In this document: positions 17,217-25,145 of the stretch, piece by piece | How positions within the stretch are numbered: the first letter of the stretch is position 1 | Layout of the letters: each line of letters starts with the position of its first letter | NCBI RefSeq assembly: GCF_002399615.1 | Contig: NZ_DHDZ01000059.1 | Location: forward strand, 1 to 60,699 | Length of the DNA: 60,699 nt | Source of the DNA: Pedobacter sp. UBA4863 | GTDB taxonomy: Bacteria > Bacteroidota > Bacteroidia > Sphingobacteriales > Sphingobacteriaceae | Direction: 5' to 3' | Program-made: the position numbers and the translations under genes | Notes under the pieces: model-generated | The model's input: the letters and a program-made list of their open reading frames with translations, nothing else | Databases searched by the model: none | Told to the model about the DNA's origin: nothing

Positions 17217-17846
17217 TTAACTTTTTACGCTCCGCTTTTCACTTCCTTCCAACCAGTTTTTCATTATTTGCTTGCCTTGTGGTGTTAATACACTTTCTGG
17301 GTGGAATTGTACACCGCAAACATCCAGTTCCTTATGTCTTACCGACATAATCTGTCCGTCTGCATCTACCGAAGTAACCATTAAACTTTCAGGCAAATGC
17401 GCTGGATCTACCACCCAGCTGTGGTAACGGCCAACTTCAAATGGTGCATCAATATTCCTAAAAAGGAGTTCGCTTTCAACAGTTTTTGTTACGGGCGTGG
17501 CAATGCCATGCATGGGCCTGCCTAAATTTAATAAGCTGCCACCAAAAGCCTCAGCTATTGCCTGCTGACCTAAACAAACACCCATGATACTTTTTGTTGG
17601 GGCGTAAGTCTTAATCACGTCTAGTAATAAACCTGCTTCTTCCGGAATACCAGGGCCGGGTGATAATAGAATCTTATCATAGCGAGCTACATCGGCCAGT
17701 TCAAATTTATCGTTTCTCCAAACTTCGGTTTCATAGCCTAATTCGTTAATTAAATGCACCAAGTTGTAAGTAAAACTATCGTAGTTATCTATGATTAAAA
17801 CTACCCCTAAATCCCCTAAAGGGGACTTTGTATTGCTATCGTCCAT
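17217..17846 (-). CDS. trpG: Anthranilate synthase component II (glutamine amidotransferase)
   Basis: This subunit supplies ammonia from glutamine to TrpE. It has 209 residues. The catalytic nucleophile is C91 in GVCLGQQ, with the histidine in QFHPES, and the oxyanion segment LSPGPGIPEE. The family normally begins close to ILIIDNYDSFTYN. Here no ATG, GTG or TTG lies at that point, and the start codon is 16 residues upstream, so SPLGDLGV is translated from a CCCCTTTAGGGG repeat. Active-site residues are unaffected. It is downstream of trpE and upstream of trpC. Confidence 0.93.
   Translation of the reverse strand: MDDSNTKSPLGDLGVVLIIDNYDSFTYNLVHLINELGYETEVWRNDKFELADVARYDKILLSPGPGIPEEAGLLLDVIKTYAPTKSIMGVCLGQQAIAEAFGGSLLNLGRPMHGIATPVTKTVESELLFRNIDAPFEVGRYHSWVVDPAHLPESLMVTSVDADGQIMSVRHKELDVCGVQFHPESVLTPQGKQIMKNWLEGSEKRSVKS
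17802..17826. repeat. CCCCTTTAGGGG repeat forming the start of trpG
   Basis: On the minus strand AAGTCCCCTTTAGGGGATTT supplies codons for the first residues of TrpG. It is the same family as 4474-4494, 17910-17933 and 44170-44193. Confidence 0.75.
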
Positions 17847-17909
17847 TTATGATATAAAATCTTTTTTAATTTATCTTTTTGTTTCGCTATAACCAATTTG
17901 GTTAGCATT

Positions 17910-17933
17910 CCCCCTTTTGGGGGTTAGGGGGTT
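17910..17933. repeat. CCCCTTTTGGGG repeat overlapping the trpE stop
   Basis: TCCCCCTTTTGGGGGTTAGG includes, in reverse, the TAA stop of trpE. With the copy at 17802-17826 it flanks the trpE/trpG junction. Confidence 0.7.
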
Positions 17934-19333
17934 ATCTCCGTTGCCATTTCAATTGCTTTACGCAATGCGGCAATCTTATTATTTACTTCGTTCAATTCGT
18001 TTTTAGCAACCGAATCTGCCACAATACCGGCACCCGCCCTGTAATGTAATTGGTTGTTTTTACTCATGAAAGTTCTAATCATGATGGCATGGTTAAAATC
18101 ATCGTTAAAGCCCATGTAACCAATGGCACCTGCATAAAAATTACGCCCCAAATTTTCATTTTCATCTATTAATTGCATTGCTCGGTATTTTGGTGCGCCA
18201 CTCAAGGTTCCGGCAGGGTAGGTATCGGCTACTACTTTAAACGAGCTGCCTTTGTCTTGCAACTGCCCGCTTACTTTCGATACCAAGTGGATTAAATGCG
18301 AATAATATTGCACTTCTTTAAATGATTTTACTTCTACTTGTTTGCAATGCCTGCTTAAATCGTTTCTAGCTAAATCGACCAGCATTACGTGTTCGGCACT
18401 TTCTTTTGGGTCGTTCTCCAGAGCTTTGGCAATTTTTGCGTCTTCTTCGTCGTTGCCGCTGCGCTTAAAGGTGCCAGCAATAGGAAAAATGTTAGCTGTT
18501 TCATTCTTAATGGTAATCTGCGCTTCGGGCGATGAGCCAAAAAGCTTAAAGCTGCCATAATCGAAATAGAACAAATATGGCGATGGATTGATAGAACGCA
18601 AGCAACGGTAAACGTTAAACTCGTCGCCTAAAAAACCTTGCTTAAACGCTCTCGATGGCACAATTTGAAAAACATCACCACGGTAAATATGCTTTTTCAA
18701 TTTCTCTACCATATCCATAAAACCTTGGTCGCTTAGGTTAGAGCTTTCTTCGCCATTGGTGCTAAAGCCGTACTCTGGAAAGTTCTTGTTTTGGATAATG
18801 TATTCCATCTTGCTCAAATCATCACTATCATCATTGTTAAAAGTGTTTTTAAACAAAGTGATTTCATTTTTAAAGTGATCAATGGCAATAATGTACCGGT
18901 AAATATGGTACTGCATTTCAGGTATTTTGTCATCTTCGGGCGTAGCCGATGAGAATTTGATGTCCTCAAAATACTGAACGGTATTCCAAGTAAAGTAACC
19001 AAATAAACCACTAGAAATGTGTTTCGATTCTGTTAAAGTAGCTTGTTTAAACTGCTCTTTAAAAGCTGTGATTTCTTCGGCAAGTACAAAATCTTTCTTG
19101 GTTTCTTTGCTCCCATCGGGGTAGTTGATGTTCAACTCCCCGTCTTTCAAAATAAATCCAGCCACAGGTTCGGCACAAACATAGCTGGTGGCATTTTCTC
19201 TACTGTGGTAGTCGGAACTCTCTAATAGTATGGTGTTGGTAAAAACATCTCTTAAGCGCAGGTAAATGCTAACCGGTGTGGTAGTGTCTGCTAGTCTTTT
19301 TTTGCTATAGGTATGTATCGTATAGTTATTCAT
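17924..19333 (-). CDS. trpE: Anthranilate synthase component I
   Basis: This subunit converts chorismate plus ammonia to anthranilate, the committed and normally feedback-inhibited step of tryptophan synthesis. From the chosen start it has 469 residues. The N-terminal LLESSD regulatory motif is present. The chorismate-binding domain shows IVPSRAFKQGF, PSPYLFYFDYGSFKLFGSSP, IAGTFKRSGNDEEDA and AGAGIVADS. The ORF extends 28 residues further upstream, but that part is translated from a GCGAGGAACGAAGCAATCC repeat, so ATG 19333 is preferred. Its 5' region carries a leader peptide and a terminator, implying attenuation. Confidence 0.93.
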   Translation of the reverse strand: MNNYTIHTYSKKRLADTTTPVSIYLRLRDVFTNTILLESSDYHSRENATSYVCAEPVAGFILKDGELNINYPDGSKETKKDFVLAEEITAFKEQFKQATLTESKHISSGLFGYFTWNTVQYFEDIKFSSATPEDDKIPEMQYHIYRYIIAIDHFKNEITLFKNTFNNDDSDDLSKMEYIIQNKNFPEYGFSTNGEESSNLSDQGFMDMVEKLKKHIYRGDVFQIVPSRAFKQGFLGDEFNVYRCLRSINPSPYLFYFDYGSFKLFGSSPEAQITIKNETANIFPIAGTFKRSGNDEEDAKIAKALENDPKESAEHVMLVDLARNDLSRHCKQVEVKSFKEVQYYSHLIHLVSKVSGQLQDKGSSFKVVADTYPAGTLSGAPKYRAMQLIDENENLGRNFYAGAIGYMGFNDDFNHAIMIRTFMSKNNQLHYRAGAGIVADSVAKNELNEVNNKIAALRKAIEMATEITP

Positions 19334-19378
19334 CTCTTCTTGTTGTCGTAGCTGCGAGGAAGTATAGCATTTAGTTTT

Positions 19379-19407
19379 TTGGATTGCTTCGTTCCTCGCC
19401 ATGACGG
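19379..19407. repeat. GCGAGGAACGAAGCAATCC repeat in the trpE leader
   Basis: On the minus strand this reads CCGTCATGGCGAGGAACGAA and then GCAATCC. It matches the outer arms at 17052-17187 and the sequence at 54573-54602. It lies between the trp terminator hairpin and trpE and causes a false N-terminal extension of trpE. Confidence 0.65.
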
Positions 19408-19415
19408 AGAAATCC

Positions 19416-19450
19416 AATAAAAAAACCCGACGTGTGGTTCCGTCGGGTTT
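19416..19450 (-). terminator. Putative trp attenuator terminator
   Basis: The minus strand reads AAACCCGACG, an 8-base loop, CGTCGGGTTT and a T run. The 10-bp perfect GC-rich stem lies about 35 bases after the stop of a 25-codon ORF rich in Trp codons and about 80 bases before trpE. Its position fits transcription attenuation of the trp genes better than termination of the distant upstream gene. Confidence 0.75.
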
Positions 19451-19484
19451 AAATGTGGTTTAAGTTTAGGGTTATTTGATATAA

Positions 19485-19562
19485 CTATATTTTGCACCAG
19501 CCATTGACGAAACTTTCTTTCGAATTAAGACGCCATTGCCAAGTGTTTATTTTGTTAATCAT
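19485..19562 (-). CDS. trpL: trp operon leader peptide
   Basis: This 25-codon ORF starts MINKINTWQW and ends NGWCKI, with Trp at positions 8, 10 and 22. Three TGG codons in 25 is far above the usual frequency, and two are nearly adjacent. A TAAATTTG promoter box ends seven bases before its ATG, so its mRNA would be almost leaderless. The terminator hairpin follows 35 bases after the stop. In classical attenuation, ribosome stalling at the Trp codons when Trp-tRNA is scarce prevents terminator formation. I could not identify the antiterminator pairing by eye. Confidence 0.7.
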   Translation of the reverse strand: MINKINTWQWRLNSKESFVNGWCKI

Positions 19563-19569
19563 TGTAAAG

Positions 19570-19577
19570 CAAATTTA
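19570..19577 (-). promoter_or_regulatory. Candidate -7 box of the trp leader
   Basis: Minus-strand TAAATTTG fits TAnnTTTG and ends seven bases before the leader ORF start. There is no TTTG at -33. The surroundings are very A+T-rich. Confidence 0.5.
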
Positions 19578-19717
19578 TACAAAATGTTAAATAATAAAAA
19601 TATTTATACAAATTTTATTGTTTTAGCCATTCCTTTGTCATTTCAGCATTAGGAGAAAATTGTTTAATGAGTGCACTAGCGTAACAGATTCTTCACTGCG
19701 TTCAGAATGACAGAAAA

Positions 19718-20170
19718 CTACGAAATTCCAAAGAAAGTTCTAGATGGGTCGTTTTTAACCATCATGGCAATAGAAGCAATGATTAAAATTAACGCAATGC
19801 CAAAGAAAATAGCAATGGCTTTGTGTTTTGCTACCGCAGTAGCCGCCTTTTTAGATTTAGAATTGCCAATGGTAATTAAAATAATAGCTATAATCATAAT
19901 GGCAAGGTGCTCCATTTTCCAGTAACGGTATAAAGCTTCGCTGGTTGGGCCACTTGTAAACGGACTTTGAACATATAAACCTATGCCAATTAAAAACTGG
20001 ATGTGTGCACTAATTAAAGTAAATACATTTAGCTTTCTGTTACTTTCTGTATAGTTTTTATTGCCAAACCAACCTACTAGGGCTTGTATAAGGGCAATAA
20101 CCAATAAAGCTAAAACTACATAGCGCCATCCCGAGTGCGCACTTTTTAAAATGTTGTACAATGAATCCAT
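19718..20170 (-). CDS. Four-helix membrane protein resembling cytochrome b-like family
   Basis: This 150-residue inner-membrane protein has four predicted helices. Conserved-looking histidines lie near helix ends: HSGWRY near the N terminus, SAHIQ in helix 2, and MEHLAIM. Proteins with this pattern in Bacteroidota are often labelled cytochrome B because the paired histidines could bind heme; I know of no experimental proof. The longer reading from 20191 adds seven polar residues with no support, so 20170 was chosen. It lies upstream of the trp leader but is probably a separate unit. Confidence 0.65.
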   Translation of the reverse strand: MDSLYNILKSAHSGWRYVVLALLVIALIQALVGWFGNKNYTESNRKLNVFTLISAHIQFLIGIGLYVQSPFTSGPTSEALYRYWKMEHLAIMIIAIILITIGNSKSKKAATAVAKHKAIAIFFGIALILIIASIAMMVKNDPSRTFFGIS

Positions 20171-20483
20171 GATTTCGGTTTTTATTTTCAAACTTAGATA
20201 AAATTGCTTTTGTATGCAATTTTATTGTTCTCTCCTCATCCATTAGGAATATCTTTCTCAAAGAAGAAAAATAGGGATTTAATTGAGCGATTTTAGCAAG
20301 CGCAGATTTAGGATGTAATTTGTAATCGTTTTAAATAACGGAATGGATTTAAAAATAAACACGTAAGGTGTTGGATATTAACAAGCTAAAATTTAGCTTT
20401 ATTTGAAATATTATTTAATTGCTCGTTTCCCTTCTTTTTTTTTGCCTAATAGTCCCTTAGATTAATTATTAAATCATAATGTT
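20171..20483. other. Gap with no recognised feature
   Basis: This A+T-rich divergent intergenic stretch holds promoters for the genes on both sides, but I could not pick a convincing TAnnTTTG box and see no repeat or RNA structure. Confidence 0.4.
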
Positions 20484-20864
20484 ATGAAGCTTAATTCATT
20501 TTACACTCTAATAATTTTGTTAGCGTTTTCTTGTGACAAACAAGATGAAAAAGCAGAGGTACAATACTGTAACAATGCAAAAATTATTAAAACTACCTGT
20601 GGAGGTACCGTTGTGCAGATTCTAAAGCCTGAAAATGTTGGCAATGTATGGACAGATGCAAGTGCAGCAGAAAAGCCTACCTATAATAGCTGTGTACTTG
20701 TAGGCAATATACCTTCAGATAAACAAAAAGAAGGTATTGTGATATCTATCAAGTATCAAATAGTTAGTCAATTTGGAGATGGAAATTTTTGTGATATAGG
20801 AGGACTTCCTACAATAAAAGTGAATGTAATGAAGCTTTATGAAAATTGTATGCCAAATGAATAA
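20484..20864 (+). CDS. Small lipoprotein of unknown function
   Basis: This 126-residue protein has a lipoprotein signal ending LLAFSC (C17). The mature part contains five further cysteines (YCNN, TTCGG, NSCV, NFCD, ENCMP), an unusual number for a Bacteroidota lipoprotein, which suggests disulfides once outside the cytoplasm. It lies 15 bases before a truncated secreted-protein gene, so they were probably one unit. I recognise no family. Confidence 0.6.
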   Translation: MKLNSFYTLIILLAFSCDKQDEKAEVQYCNNAKIIKTTCGGTVVQILKPENVGNVWTDASAAEKPTYNSCVLVGNIPSDKQKEGIVISIKYQIVSQFGDGNFCDIGGLPTIKVNVMKLYENCMPNE

Positions 20865-20879
20865 TTAGACTAATAAATT

Positions 20880-21419
20880 ATGAAATCATCTAAACTCCTA
20901 TGTATCTTGTTAATTTGTATAATTCAATTAACAAACTGCTTAAATGCAAATTGTCAAATTGCATCTAAAATCGACAAGCGAAATACTTTTTTACCTCGAT
21001 TTCAATCAACAAAACTAACCAAAGATTTTGTGTTAAAAAACGAGGATGTCGATCGTATGCTTAAACAAGACTCCGTCGAAAGTAAATTAGGGTATCCTTA
21101 TAGATTTGGTAAAGCTATAGATGTTGATATCGACTTTATTAAAGAAGGAGAAGCCTACAAAAGTGGCGATACTATTTTTCACTATTTATCATTACAGTCT
21201 TCTAAGGCATTTAGTTTAAATTTAATTTTTGACAAATTATTGCTTAATGAAAACTCATATATCAACATCTATAATAATGATAGGTCTATGGTCTATGATC
21301 CAATTAAATCAAAAGATGTATTAAGTAACGGAAGTCTATGGACTGATTTAATTAAAGGGAATAAAACTTTGTCAACTTGCTATACAGTTTGCCAGAAAGT
21401 TGACAAAGTTGAAATATAA
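20880..21419 (+). pseudogene. Truncated secreted protein, protease-propeptide-like
   Basis: This 179-residue ORF has a signal peptide (about 1-25). The region from about 100 to 165 (YLSLQSSKAFSLNLIFDKL, then NSYINIYNNDRS) resembles the N-terminal propeptide of Bacteroidota trypsin-like or lysyl-endopeptidase proteins, where a beta domain reads like 'fd.f.Lp....l.iYn'. No catalytic domain follows. The last 18 or so residues (from NKTLSTCYTVC) are translated from an AACTTTGTCAACTTT repeat, and the DNA downstream is all repeats. I infer that the gene lost its 3' part at the repeat. The protease link is an inference from a weak pattern. Confidence 0.45.
21364..21410. repeat. AACTTTGTCAACTTT hairpin repeat, copy 2
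   Basis: AACTTTGTCAACTTG and AAAGTTGACAAAGTT form a near-perfect 15-bp stem with a 16-base loop (TATACAGTTTGCCAG). Other copies lie at 17104-17150 and 21889-21935. This copy forms the C-terminal codons and stop region of the truncated gene. Confidence 0.8.
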
Positions 21420-21577
21420 TTCCTTTTTGGGCTTTATGTTTGGACTTGGTTTGTAGCTTGTGTGGGGATTGTTCGGTAAAATCTTGTTTTTGCGAAGCTG
21501 GAACAATGACAACAGCAAGCTTAATGGTACTATACCGCAAGTTAAGGCGAAGTACAACCGAACTAGATTGGAAGTAA

Positions 21578-21610
21578 AGTCGCTATAAGGTCGCTATAAC
21601 CTCGCTATAA
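21578..21610 (+). repeat. 11-bp tandem repeat, three units
   Basis: The units are AGTCGCTATAA, GGTCGCTATAA and CCTCGCTATAA. A similar 11-bp array of four units lies at 60508-60551. The units share the form GTC-GC-TAA. Confidence 0.7.
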
Positions 21611-21742
21611 TGTGGGATAAAATTGGTGTTTTTAGCTAAGGTTGGTGGCCCAGGTGGGCGGGGAGTTTTGTTAGTGCAAAGTTAAGGAATTTAGGGCAAA
21701 TTTGTTGTAATTAAAAGCTAACAACCTTAACGCTACTCCCGC

Positions 21743-21849
21743 TTTTCGGAGTTTGTAACTCCGAAGCCTTATCATAAGATCTTTGATTTGAATTATACAA
21801 ACCAGATTGCAAATCCGTAGATGTGGGTTCGACATTACAAATGTCGAAC
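21743..21849. repeat. Cluster of three variable-arm hairpins
   Basis: The first is TTCGGAGT-TTGTA-ACTCCGAA (about 21745-21765). The second is AGAT-TGCAA-ATCC (about 21804-21816). The third is GTTCGACA-TTACAAA-TGTCGAAC wording (21827-21849), which is the exact reverse complement of the hairpin at 16196-16218. The rest of the gap 21420-22115 holds no gene I can support. Confidence 0.7.
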
Positions 21850-21888
21850 AGCAAAGGGGAACCTACAATACCAGCCACAAGTAAAATA

Positions 21889-21935
21889 AAACTTTGTCAA
21901 CTTTCTATACAGTTTGCCAGAAAGTTGACAAAGTT
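21889..21935. repeat. AACTTTGTCAACTTT hairpin repeat, copy 3
   Basis: AACTTTGTCAACTTT pairs perfectly with AAAGTTGACAAAGTT (15 bp) around the loop CTATACAGTTTGCCAG. It is nearly identical to the copy at 21364-21410, some 525 bases upstream. Confidence 0.85.
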
Positions 21936-22115
21936 AAAATCTCATTTTTTTGCTTTATGTTAACCCATAATTGGCGTGATCACCGGTGCAATTGCATTAA
22001 TATGCCCCGTCTTGTAAAGGAATGAAAAAGCTTTGCTAAGTAAAAAATATGTTAGGTAATTAAAAGCATTAGAATTATAAATAGCTTTAAGCATTAATTC
22101 TAAACATTAACTAAC

Positions 22116-25100
22116 ATGAAGAAAATTTTACTAGCGTTAGCGTTGGTGTTTTCTACTGTATTTGCATTTGCGCAACAAACCTATCCGGTAAACGGGTCAT
22201 ACGATGTGCGAAGTGGGCAATATGCCTTTACCAATGCAACTATTGTGGTAAATGCCAACCAAACCATTAGCAATGGTACGTTGCTCATTAAAAACCAGGT
22301 CATCCAATCGGTAGGTGCTGGTACTGCAATTCCAAAAGGATATGTGGTTGTTGACCTCAAAGGGAAATACATCTACCCTTCGTTAATTGATGCTTTTACC
22401 AGCTATGGCATTACTGTAGAGGCTGCCGCCCAACGTAGTGGTTTTGGCGGACAGCGTCAATCTATTTTTACTTCACAGAAAAAAGGAGCTTACAACTGGA
22501 ATGCGGCTATTCGCCCAGAAACAGAAGTAAGAGCCATCTTTGCTATCGATAGTAAAAAAGCCGATGATTTGCGTAAAGCAGGTTTTGGCAGTGTAAATGT
22601 AATTAATCGCGATGGTATTGCCCGTGGTACTTCGGCTGCGGTTACCTTAAACGACGAGTTTGAACACAAGGTGATTTTGAAAGACCAAACTGCGGCCAAC
22701 TACTCGTTCAGTAAGGGAAGTTCAACTAACGATTATCCCACCTCGTTAATGGGTTCTATCGCTTTGTTACGCCAAACTTATTTAGATGCGGCTTGGTATA
22801 AGAACCAAAAAGAAGAATACAACATCTCGTTAGATGAATTTAATAAACAACAAAACCTACCTCAGCTTTTTGAGGCCGATGGCTGGCAAAACATCCTTCG
22901 TGCCGATAAAATTGGGAAGGAGTTTGGCAAACAATACATCATCAAATCTAATGGCGACGAATACCAACGCGTAGATGCGGTGAAGGCTACGGGAGCGAGT
23001 TTAATTATCCCTATTGCTTACCCTAAAGCTTACGATGTTGAAGATCCTGCCGAAGCTAGAAACGTAACTTTGGCGCAAATGAAGGCTTGGGAAATGGCCT
23101 CTTCAAACCCTGGTATTTTAGAAAAAGCTGGGATTAATTTTGCACTTACTGCTTTTGGTTTAGATAACACTCGCGAGTTTTGGGCAAACATCCGCACCGC
23201 CATAGCAAGCGGACTAACGGAGAAACAGGCCTTAATGTCTGTAACCGAAGTGCCTGCAAAATTGTTGGGCGTTAGCGATAAAGTAGGTTCTTTAGAAAAA
23301 GGAAAGTTGGCCAACTTCTTAATCACTTCCGATAATTTATTTAAGAGCGGCAATATCATCCACGAAAATTGGGTACAAGGTAAACGCTACATCGTTAACA
23401 AAATGGATGTAAGCGATTTAAAAGGTGTTTACAATTTAAACGTTGATGGCGTAGGTTCGTTAACGTTAAAAATAACTGGGCCTACCACAGCCGCTATTGA
23501 AAGAACAGGTGCCGATAGCGTTAAAACTACCGCAACTTTAGGTCGTAATGGCGACTGGGTGACGTTGAGCTTTAACTTAAAGAAAAATCCGAAAGGCGAT
23601 GTTCGTTTAACGGGATATATCTCTTCCGAATCGCCAATTGCAATGAAAGGCGTGTCGGCTTTAAGCGATGGCTCGGAAGGCAAGTGGACGGCAACCTTTA
23701 AAGAAGCTGGCAAAGAGGCTCCTAAAAGAGAAGAACCAAAAGCTGCTTTAGCTACCAATGCACCTTTGATCTATCCATTTCAATCCTTTGGTAACGAAGT
23801 ACAGCCTAAGGCAGAAAGCGTGTTGTTAAAAAATGCTACAGTTTGGACAAACGAAAAAGACGGCATCCTGCAAAATGCAGATGTACTTTTGGAGAATGGA
23901 AAAATTAAAGCGGTTGGTAAAAACCTTGCTGCTGGTGCTGCAAAAGTAATTGATGCTACCGGTAAACACGTTACACCGGGTATTATTGATGAGCACTCGC
24001 ACATTGCCGGTACAGGCGGCATTAACGAAGGTGCACAATCGGTTTCTTCTGAGGTTCGCATTGGCGACATCATCAACTCTGAAGACGTAAACATTTACCG
24101 TCAGTTGGCGGGTGGCGTTACTACTTCGCAAATTCTTCACGGTTCGGCCAATCCAATTGGTGGTCAATCGCAGTTAATCAAGCTGCGTTGGGGTAAATTG
24201 CCCGAAGAATTGAAATTTGCAGGAGCAGATCCATTCATCAAATTTGCATTAGGCGAAAACGTAAAGCAAAGTAATTTTGGTAATGGTCAGCGTTTCCCAG
24301 TAACACGTATGGGTGTAGAGCAAACATTTGTTGATGCTTTTACGCGTGCTAAAGATTACGAATTGGCTTTAAAAGTGAAAGGCAACAACGTACGTAGAGA
24401 TTTAGAATTAGATGCTTTGGTAGAAATTCTGAACAACAAACGTTTCATTACCTGTCACTCTTATGTACAGTCGGAAATTAATATGTTAATCCACGTGGCC
24501 GATAGTTTAGGATTTAAAATCAACACCTTTACCCACATTTTAGAAGGTTATAAAGTGGCCGATAAGATGAAAGCTCATGGTATTGCAGCTTCTACTTTCT
24601 CCGATTGGTGGGCTTATAAATTTGAGGTGGCAGAGGCAATTCCGTACAACGGCAAAATTATGCACAACGTAGGCATTACTACGGCATTTAACTCAGATGA
24701 TGCAGAAATGGCTCGCCGTTTAAATCAGGAAGCCGGTAAAGCAGTATTGTACGGAGGTGTTCCAGAAGAAGATGCGTTCAAATTTGTAACCTTAAACCCT
24801 GCTAAAATGCTGCATATTGATGATAAAGTGGGTAGTTTAAAAGCCGGTAAAGATGCCGACGTAGTGGTTTGGTCAGACCATCCGCTGTCTATTTATGCCA
24901 AAGCAGAAAAAACTTTTGTTGACGGCGTTTTATATTGGGATATCGAAAAAGATGCTCAGAAATTAAAACAACAACAAATAGAGCGAGCCAGGTTAATTCA
25001 AAAAATGTTAGACAGTAAAAATAAGGGAGGAAGAACTCAACGTCCAATGGGTACAACACCTACATTATACAATTGCGAAACTGCAAGCGATTTTTCTAAT

Positions 25101-25145
25101 GGCTTCGAAGCAATTGCAACAGAAGGAGGACACCACCATGAATAA
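22116..25145 (+). CDS. Secreted two-module amidohydrolase-family protein
   Basis: This 1009-residue protein has a signal peptide (about 1-19). Two imidazolonepropionase-like amidohydrolase modules follow. Module 1 (about 25-440) ends in VGSLEKGKLANFLI but reads SLIDAFTSYG where the HxH metal motif should be. Module 2 (about 565-970) has the complete start PGIIDEHSHIAG (HSH), further histidines in ITCHSY and NTFTHILEG, the aspartate in FNSDDAEM, and VGSLKAGKDADVVVW. So only module 2 looks catalytic. A second family member starts before this stop codon, so they are translationally coupled. The substrate is unknown. Confidence 0.88.
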   Translation: MKKILLALALVFSTVFAFAQQTYPVNGSYDVRSGQYAFTNATIVVNANQTISNGTLLIKNQVIQSVGAGTAIPKGYVVVDLKGKYIYPSLIDAFTSYGITVEAAAQRSGFGGQRQSIFTSQKKGAYNWNAAIRPETEVRAIFAIDSKKADDLRKAGFGSVNVINRDGIARGTSAAVTLNDEFEHKVILKDQTAANYSFSKGSSTNDYPTSLMGSIALLRQTYLDAAWYKNQKEEYNISLDEFNKQQNLPQLFEADGWQNILRADKIGKEFGKQYIIKSNGDEYQRVDAVKATGASLIIPIAYPKAYDVEDPAEARNVTLAQMKAWEMASSNPGILEKAGINFALTAFGLDNTREFWANIRTAIASGLTEKQALMSVTEVPAKLLGVSDKVGSLEKGKLANFLITSDNLFKSGNIIHENWVQGKRYIVNKMDVSDLKGVYNLNVDGVGSLTLKITGPTTAAIERTGADSVKTTATLGRNGDWVTLSFNLKKNPKGDVRLTGYISSESPIAMKGVSALSDGSEGKWTATFKEAGKEAPKREEPKAALATNAPLIYPFQSFGNEVQPKAESVLLKNATVWTNEKDGILQNADVLLENGKIKAVGKNLAAGAAKVIDATGKHVTPGIIDEHSHIAGTGGINEGAQSVSSEVRIGDIINSEDVNIYRQLAGGVTTSQILHGSANPIGGQSQLIKLRWGKLPEELKFAGADPFIKFALGENVKQSNFGNGQRFPVTRMGVEQTFVDAFTRAKDYELALKVKGNNVRRDLELDALVEILNNKRFITCHSYVQSEINMLIHVADSLGFKINTFTHILEGYKVADKMKAHGIAASTFSDWWAYKFEVAEAIPYNGKIMHNVGITTAFNSDDAEMARRLNQEAGKAVLYGGVPEEDAFKFVTLNPAKMLHIDDKVGSLKAGKDADVVVWSDHPLSIYAKAEKTFVDGVLYWDIEKDAQKLKQQQIERARLIQKMLDSKNKGGRTQRPMGTTPTLYNCETASDFSNGFEAIATEGGHHHE

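Noticed and set aside
19472..19504. Ten-codon ORF MAGAKYSYIK in the trp leader
   Set aside because: It overlaps the end of the Trp-rich leader ORF in another frame and has no Trp codon.
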